Assembly (NCBI GenBank): GCA_024635795.1
Contig: JAGXIH010000020.1
Span: forward strand, 124,001 to 188,000
Source: Salegentibacter sp.
GTDB lineage: Bacteria; Bacteroidota; Bacteroidia; Flavobacteriales; Flavobacteriaceae
DNA length: 64,000 nt
Direction of reading: 5' to 3'
The translations under genes and the position numbers were made by a program. The notes beneath the pieces are model-generated. The model searched no databases. It was not told the DNA's origin and was given only the letters and a program-made list of their open reading frames with translations. Positions 59,553 through 64,000 of this stretch are shown here, in pieces (within the stretch, counting starts at the first letter, position 1; each line of letters opens with the position of its first letter).

Positions 59553-60194
59553 ATGAAAAAATTAGTATTTATTATCGTAGCCCTGGTAAGCATTAACCTA
59601 AGCGCCCAGAATTCACAAAAAGCCGAAAAGCTTTTAAATGAGGTTTCCTCAAAAGTGAAAGCTTACGATAATATGGTAATAGACTTTAAGTATTCTCTTG
59701 AAAACACCGCCGAGAATGTAAACCAGGAAACCCGTGGGGATGTAAGCATTAAAGGGGAGAAATATCTTCTCAATCTTATGGGCACTACCCAGTTGTTTGA
59801 TGGAAAAATGATCTATACCATAATCCCGGAAGACGAAGAGATCAACATCTCTACCTATGTTGAAGAAGATGAGAATAATATCACCCCTTCAAAGATGTTC
59901 AGTTTCTATGAAGAAGGATATAATTACGAATGGGATACCGCCCAAAACGTAAAAGGAAGACAAATTCAGTATATCAAGCTTACTCCAAAGGACAGTAATG
60001 CTGAGGTAAAAAACATCTTGCTGGGAATAGACAGCCAGACAAAACACATCTATAACCTTATTCAAACCCAGGATAACGACACCAAAATAACGATTACGGT
60101 AAAAAGTTTTAAAACCAATCAGCCGCTTTCACAAAACCTATTTACCTTTGACCAGGCTCGCTATGATTCTTACTATATAAACAGGCTCGACTAA
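59553..60194 (+). CDS. lolA: LolA-like outer-membrane lipoprotein carrier
   Basis: Periplasmic chaperone that ferries lipoproteins to the outer membrane. I start it at the ATG at 59553 (MKKLVFIIVALVSINLSAQ), which gives a clean signal peptide and 213 residues; an ATG at 59526 would overlap ftsK. The family look is EKLLNEVSSKVKAYDNMVIDF, GDVSIKGEKYLLNLM, and GKMIYTIIPEDEEINI, as in LolA/LolB-like Bacteroidetes proteins. The final strand and the Arg-binding groove are less conserved. It lies 19 nt after ftsK and one nt before the LptF/G gene, suiting a shared envelope role. Confidence 0.85.
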   Translation: MKKLVFIIVALVSINLSAQNSQKAEKLLNEVSSKVKAYDNMVIDFKYSLENTAENVNQETRGDVSIKGEKYLLNLMGTTQLFDGKMIYTIIPEDEEINISTYVEEDENNITPSKMFSFYEEGYNYEWDTAQNVKGRQIQYIKLTPKDSNAEVKNILLGIDSQTKHIYNLIQTQDNDTKITITVKSFKTNQPLSQNLFTFDQARYDSYYINRLD

Positions 60195-60195
60195 A

Positions 60196-61644
60196 TTGAA
60201 AATATTAGACAGGTACATATTAATCAGCTACCTCAAAACATTTTTTACAGTTTTTATCATCCTTATGTTCATCTTTGTGCTCCAAACCATTTGGTTGTAC
60301 ATAGGTGAACTGGCTGGTAAAGATCTTGATGCTGAGATAATTTTTAAGTTTCTGCTCTATTTTTCACCAAAACTAGTCCCCCTGGTTTTGCCCCTTACCA
60401 TCCTGCTTACCTCAATTATGACTTTCGGAAATTTCGCTGAAAATTATGAGTTTGCGGCTATGAAATCCTCTGGAATTTCCCTGCAAAGAGCAATGCGCAG
60501 TCTTACTTTCTTTATCCTCCTGGTGAGTCTTACCGCTTTTTTCTTCGCCAACAACGTTATTCCAGCCGCCGAATTCAAATCTATAAATCTTCGGAAAAAT
60601 ATTGCTCAGCTAAAACCAGCTATGGCTATCACCGAAGGCACTTTCAACGAAGTCGGAACTATAAATATTAAAGTAGATAAGAAAAGCGGGCCAAACGACC
60701 AATACCTCGACGATGTGATCATCCATCAAAAGACTGCACGAAGCGGGAATTTCACCGTGATCAAAGCAGTTGAAGGGGAGCTTGTAGGGAGTACAGATTC
60801 TGATGTTTTATCCCTTATCCTAAAAGACGGAAATTATTACGATGAGATTCAACCTAATGATCTTTCAAAACGAAGGAATAAACCATTTGCCAAGAGTGCC
60901 TTCAGGGAATATACCATTAACCTGGATCTTTCCGACATCAACGATGTAGACCTGGAAGACGAATCTTATAGCAATACTCAGGGAATGCTCAAGATATCGG
61001 AATTAAATCAAAGTATAGATTCCTTTTCCACCAGCTATAATACCAATATAAAGGAGTTTTCCCAAAATATGTTTCGCCGTACCGGCTTGCAAAATATAAA
61101 TACCAATCTTCAGCCGGTAGATACCGTAAAAGTGATAGAAAATTCCATCCTGCAGGAATATGACAATAATGAGGCTGTACAAATCGTAAACCTGGCTTTA
61201 GGAAGTGTGAATGGTTCTATGTCTCATCTTATCATGAAGAAAAACGAATTCAGGAATGCGACAAAACAACTCAACAAGTTTGAGATCGCTTTGCACGAAA
61301 AATATGTGCTGGCATTTGCCTGTATCGTTTTATTCTTTGTGGGCGCACCACTTGGCGCGATAATTCGTAAGGGTGGCATGGGCCTACCCATGGTAGTTGC
61401 GATACTTATATTTCTTACCTATCATTTTATCGGGATCTTTGCCAAAAACAGTGCAGAAGACGGTAGTGTGAGTCCCTTTGTGGCGAGTTGGCTCTCCACC
61501 CTCATCATGTTGCCTCTTGGAATTTACCTCACATACAGGGCTACTACAGACCAGGGACTTTTTGCCTTCGATAATTTAATTCAACCCATTAAGAAAGGGC
61601 TTAAAAAAGCCGGACTATTGCGCCGGAAAACCGAAATAGAATAA
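60196..61644 (+). CDS. LptF/LptG-family permease (YjgP/YjgQ)
   Basis: Inner-membrane permease of the lipopolysaccharide export ABC system. The 482-residue protein has two membrane blocks (about residues 10-110 with PKLVPLVLPLTILLTSIM, and about 370-460 with FVGAPLGAIIRKGGMGLPMVVAILIF) around a periplasmic beta-jellyroll (about 115-350). FETYEFAAMKSSGISL-like sequence (ENYEFAAMKSSGIS) is the coupling region for the ATPase LptB. Start is TTG at 60196, one base after the preceding stop; the first Met-coded start fits poorly. The ABC ATPase and the second permease are outside the window. Confidence 0.9.
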   Translation: MKILDRYILISYLKTFFTVFIILMFIFVLQTIWLYIGELAGKDLDAEIIFKFLLYFSPKLVPLVLPLTILLTSIMTFGNFAENYEFAAMKSSGISLQRAMRSLTFFILLVSLTAFFFANNVIPAAEFKSINLRKNIAQLKPAMAITEGTFNEVGTINIKVDKKSGPNDQYLDDVIIHQKTARSGNFTVIKAVEGELVGSTDSDVLSLILKDGNYYDEIQPNDLSKRRNKPFAKSAFREYTINLDLSDINDVDLEDESYSNTQGMLKISELNQSIDSFSTSYNTNIKEFSQNMFRRTGLQNINTNLQPVDTVKVIENSILQEYDNNEAVQIVNLALGSVNGSMSHLIMKKNEFRNATKQLNKFEIALHEKYVLAFACIVLFFVGAPLGAIIRKGGMGLPMVVAILIFLTYHFIGIFAKNSAEDGSVSPFVASWLSTLIMLPLGIYLTYRATTDQGLFAFDNLIQPIKKGLKKAGLLRRKTEIE

Positions 61645-61671
61645 ATATCTTTACAGCCAAATACCGCAAAA

Positions 61672-62820
61672 ATGCCGCAGAAAACTTCAACCCAGCACAA
61701 TATTAAATTGCACAACATCAAAGACGCCATAGATGATATCCGTGCAGGAAAGGTCATTATCGTTGTAGACGATATAGATCGTGAAAATGAAGGAGATTTT
61801 GTGGCGGCTGCCGAAATGGTAACCCCTGAAATGATCAATTTTATGGCCACCCACGGACGCGGACTCATTTGCGCACCGATAACCGAAGAACGCTGCCGGG
61901 ACCTCAAATTGGAGATGATGGTTGGTAAAAACACCGATCCTCTGGAAACCGCTTTTACAATTTCAGTAGATCTAAAGGGCCAGGGTGTAACCACAGGAAT
62001 TTCAGCTGCAGACAGGGCTAAAACCGTAAAATCACTAATAGACCCATCTACCAAAGCCACCGATCTAAGTCGGCCAGGGCATATTTTTCCGCTTAAAGCC
62101 AGGGAAGGCGGGGTTTTAAGAAGAACAGGCCACACTGAAGCCGCAATAGATTTTGCACGCCTTGCTGGCTTTGAACCAGCCGGAGTGATCGTAGAGATCA
62201 TGAATGAGGATGGAACCATGGCCAGACTACCACAACTTATGGAAGTAGCCCGGCGTTTTGATCTTAAGGTGGTCTCTATAGAAGACCTTATTGCATACAG
62301 AATGCAACACGATTCTCTCATCGAGAAAAAAGAGGATTTTGATATAGAAACCCGCTTCGGAAAATTCAGGCTAAGAGCTTATCTTCAAACCACCAACAAT
62401 CAGGTGCATATTGCTCTAACCAAAGGAAACTGGAAGCCTGATGAAGAGGTTTTGGTGCGTGTTAATTCCACCCTAATTAACAATGATATCCTGGGAACCC
62501 TTACCAATGATGCCGATAAAAAACTGGACAGTATGTTCCAGGCTATTAATGAAGAAGGGCGCGGAGCAATTGTCTTCATCAATCCGGCTAGCCAGTCTCT
62601 CAACCTTCTAAACAGGCTTTCTGAACTGAAAGACCTTCAGAAGCAAGGCCAGAAAAAGGCTCCACCTATTCATATGGATAATAAGGATTTTGGAATAGGC
62701 GCCCAGATACTTCACGACCTGGAGATCCATAAATTCAAGCTGCTATCAAATTCACAACAAACCAAACGAGTGGGAATGATTGGATATGGACTGGAGATTA
62801 CCAGATATGTAAATTATTAA
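61672..62820 (+). CDS. ribB: 3,4-dihydroxy-2-butanone-4-phosphate synthase fused to a degenerate GTP cyclohydrolase II domain (RibBX-like)
   Basis: Makes the four-carbon precursor of riboflavin from ribulose-5-phosphate. In the 382-residue protein, RibB residues (1-215) are intact: DDIDRENEGDFVAAAEM, THGRGLICAPITEERC, HTEAAIDFARLAG. The C-terminal domain (about 220-382) is folded like GTP cyclohydrolase II but lacks its active site: the family HSEC...CDCG zinc region reads VNSTLINNDILGTLTNDAD with no Cys, and the RQEGR motif is NPASQ. The end GYGLEITRYVNY is close to the family C terminus, though shortened. So GTP cyclohydrolase II activity is not expected and another gene must supply it. Known as RibBX in other bacteria. 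Its stop overlaps the convergent nitroreductase stop by four bases. Confidence 0.9.
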   Translation: MPQKTSTQHNIKLHNIKDAIDDIRAGKVIIVVDDIDRENEGDFVAAAEMVTPEMINFMATHGRGLICAPITEERCRDLKLEMMVGKNTDPLETAFTISVDLKGQGVTTGISAADRAKTVKSLIDPSTKATDLSRPGHIFPLKAREGGVLRRTGHTEAAIDFARLAGFEPAGVIVEIMNEDGTMARLPQLMEVARRFDLKVVSIEDLIAYRMQHDSLIEKKEDFDIETRFGKFRLRAYLQTTNNQVHIALTKGNWKPDEEVLVRVNSTLINNDILGTLTNDADKKLDSMFQAINEEGRGAIVFINPASQSLNLLNRLSELKDLQKQGQKKAPPIHMDNKDFGIGAQILHDLEIHKFKLLSNSQQTKRVGMIGYGLEITRYVNY

Positions 62821-63449
62821 TCTATTTCAATTATCACGTCCTCAAGGGGCCTACGCACTTTCTTAAAGTTGGAAAACATATCATCTCCGGCGCGGTACCC
62901 AACAGGAAGCACCAGTACCGATCTAAGGTTTCGCTCCTCAAGTTTTAATAGTTTATCGTACTCATCAGGCTGGAATCCTTCCATTGGACAGGCATCAATT
63001 TCTTCGATCGCACAAACCGTGAGTAAATTTCCAAGACTTAAATAGGCCTGGTTGATCGCCCATTCTGTTATTTCGGCGGAAGCTTTTGCTTCAAAATCCC
63101 CGATTAAAAATTCTTTAAAAGGTGCGAGAATCTCCTCCGGGGTTTCACGAACGTGTTTTACCAGTTTGAAGTAATTTTCAATAAACTCCTTTCCTACTTT
63201 CTTTTCGATGCAGATAATTAATACGTGAGAAGCCGTCCCCACCTGTTGCTGGTTAAACGAGAAATTCTGAAGTTGCTCCTGAAGTTTCTTATTTTTAACC
63301 ATCACCAATTTTAATGGTTGAAGTCCATAAGAGGTTGCAGTAAGATTAAAAGCCTTTTTAAGGATCTCGATCTTTTCGCTGGTTAATTCTTTTTCAGCAT
63401 CAAATTTTTTAGTAGCATAACGCCATTCCAACGCCTTTATATTGCCCAT
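62817..63449 (-). CDS. nitroreductase-family NAD(P)H-dependent flavin oxidoreductase
   Basis: A 210-residue FMN enzyme of the NfsB/NfnB type. It begins MGNIKALEWRYATKKFDAEK, close to the family start LEWRYATKKFD, has TSYGLQPLKLVMVKNKK for FMN contacts, and ACPMEGFQPDEYDKLLKLEE plus LVLPVGYRAGDD at the C terminus. Such dimeric enzymes reduce nitro compounds, quinones or flavins. A TACCTTTG -7 box (63473-63480) lies 24-31 bp upstream. Its stop overlaps that of the convergent ribB gene in TTAA, and no hairpin terminator lies between them. Confidence 0.92.
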   Translation of the reverse strand: MGNIKALEWRYATKKFDAEKELTSEKIEILKKAFNLTATSYGLQPLKLVMVKNKKLQEQLQNFSFNQQQVGTASHVLIICIEKKVGKEFIENYFKLVKHVRETPEEILAPFKEFLIGDFEAKASAEITEWAINQAYLSLGNLLTVCAIEEIDACPMEGFQPDEYDKLLKLEERNLRSVLVLPVGYRAGDDMFSNFKKVRRPLEDVIIEID

Positions 63450-63472
63450 ATTCCTGTGCTTTTATTTTAGAA

Positions 63473-63480
63473 CAAAGGTA
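63473..63480 (-). promoter_or_regulatory. candidate -7 box of the nitroreductase gene
   Basis: Minus-strand TACCTTTG, full TAnnTTTG match, 24-31 bp upstream of the ATG at 63449. Confidence 0.5.
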
Positions 63481-63574
63481 AACAATGTTAGAAGCCTGGT
63501 AAACGTTAAGGAATAAAATAAAACTATAGGTAAATAATATGAACTATCTTTATATTGTATAACAGCCGGAGAAA

Positions 63575-64000
63575 ATGAAACAAGTTAAAAAGGTAATTCT
63601 CGCCTCAGTACTTTCCTTAGTTATTGCCATCTTGATTGTCCTGGGTCTTAAAGCGTATATTGAAAGGGACACCCAGCATCTCATTTTCGAAGATATTTCC
63701 CTGGTTCCCTCTTCAGAAACGGTTATTGTCCTGGGAGCCAGTGTACATTCAGACGGGAAACTATCCCCAATTTTAAAAGACCGGGTAGATACCGCCCTTG
63801 AACTATATAGAAATAAAAAAGTAAACCGCTTCCTGGTTACCGGTGATCACAGCACCGAGGATTATAACGAAGTTAACGCCATGGGAAATTACCTTATGGA
63901 ACGTGGAATTCCCGAAAGCAAGATTCTTCTCGATCATGCCGGGCTGGACACTTATGACAGTATGTACAGATCAAATGCTGTTTTTGGCATAGAAAACGCT
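63575..64000 (+). CDS. SanA/YdcF (DUF218) membrane protein, 3' end cut by window edge
   Basis: The frame opens at the ATG at 63575 (MKQVKKVILASVLSLVIA) and stays open to base 64000, giving the first 142 residues. One N-terminal membrane helix (about 7-26) is followed by a periplasmic DUF218 domain: ETVIVLGASVHSDGKLSPIL, LKDRVDTALELYRNKKVNRF, LVTGDHSTEDYNEVNAM and GIPESKILLDHAGLDTYDSM. This is the SanA/ElyC type linked to envelope barrier function in enterobacteria (family knowledge). A TATCTTTA box at 63545-63552 is 23-30 bp upstream. Divergent from the nitroreductase gene. Confidence 0.88.
   Translation, partial: MKQVKKVILASVLSLVIAILIVLGLKAYIERDTQHLIFEDISLVPSSETVIVLGASVHSDGKLSPILKDRVDTALELYRNKKVNRFLVTGDHSTEDYNEVNAMGNYLMERGIPESKILLDHAGLDTYDSMYRSNAVFGIENA

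Overview
This window is a chromosome segment of a marine-type member of the Flavobacteriaceae (Gramella / Salegentibacter / Zunongwangia-like; genus level is inference). The evidence is: SusC/SusD outer-membrane uptake genes, lipoproteins with acidic residues after the lipobox Cys, promoters of the Bacteroidetes TAnnTTTG type, frequent TTG/GTG starts, AT-rich intergenic DNA, and LptF/LolA/DsbD homologues in Bacteroidetes arrangement. No rRNA, tRNA, CRISPR array, prophage, transposase or insertion sequence was seen.

Layout. (1) 1-12240: a starch/maltose utilisation locus. A divergent LacI-type regulator separates a minus-strand maltose-use operon (MFS sugar permease, beta-phosphoglucomutase, maltose phosphorylase cut by the window edge) from a plus-strand susC-susD-susE-alpha-amylase operon. 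Starch is cut at the surface, imported through SusCD, carried across the inner membrane by the permease, and phosphorolysed to glucose plus beta-glucose-1-P, which pgmB converts to glucose-6-P. (2) 12540-15095: a stand-alone class II (B12-dependent) ribonucleotide reductase. (3) 15177-26080: a galactose/galactoside locus with an exported GH5-like enzyme, a GH2 lipoprotein, a Nudix-fold winged-helix regulator with a broken Nudix box, galK, galT, an SGLT-type symporter and galM. A short palindrome near three of these promoters suggests one regulon. galE is not in the window.

(4) 26094-35177: minus-strand genes for a DUF885 peptidase-like lipoprotein, a CocE-type hydrolase, DsbD, TilS, PabB and an FMN reductase. 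(5) 35178-35637: a gene-free divergent region packed with palindromes and a ~108-bp tandem repeat. (6) 35638-39584: DEAD-box helicase, YeaD-like epimerase, a tiny Lys-rich protein and dihydrolipoyl dehydrogenase. (7) 39673-50750: an unusual minus-strand island with a Sad-type succinate-semialdehyde dehydrogenase, a C45 Ntn acyltransferase/hydrolase, an ATP-grasp ligase with a histone-H1-like tail, a long Orn/Lys/Arg-type decarboxylase, a VOC protein, a C-N hydrolase, a GABA-type transaminase and an Lrp regulator. This is the best candidate for an undescribed pathway. It looks like amine formation, acyl protection, transamination, oxidation and deacylation assembled from parts not homologous to the known gamma-glutamyl-putrescine route.

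(8) 50911-56782: a gamma-lyase/synthase of the Cys/Met PLP family, a beta-barrel protein, an NhaC antiporter and a peroxide-defence cluster (peroxiredoxin, thioredoxin, DUF6952-like protein, Tpx), then DgkA. (9) 57173-62820: ftsK, a LolA-like protein, an LptF/G permease and ribB fused to a degenerate GTP-cyclohydrolase-II domain, probably one transcription unit. (10) The right edge has a nitroreductase and the start of a SanA/YdcF-type membrane protein. All functional calls come from reading the sequence; no database search was run.
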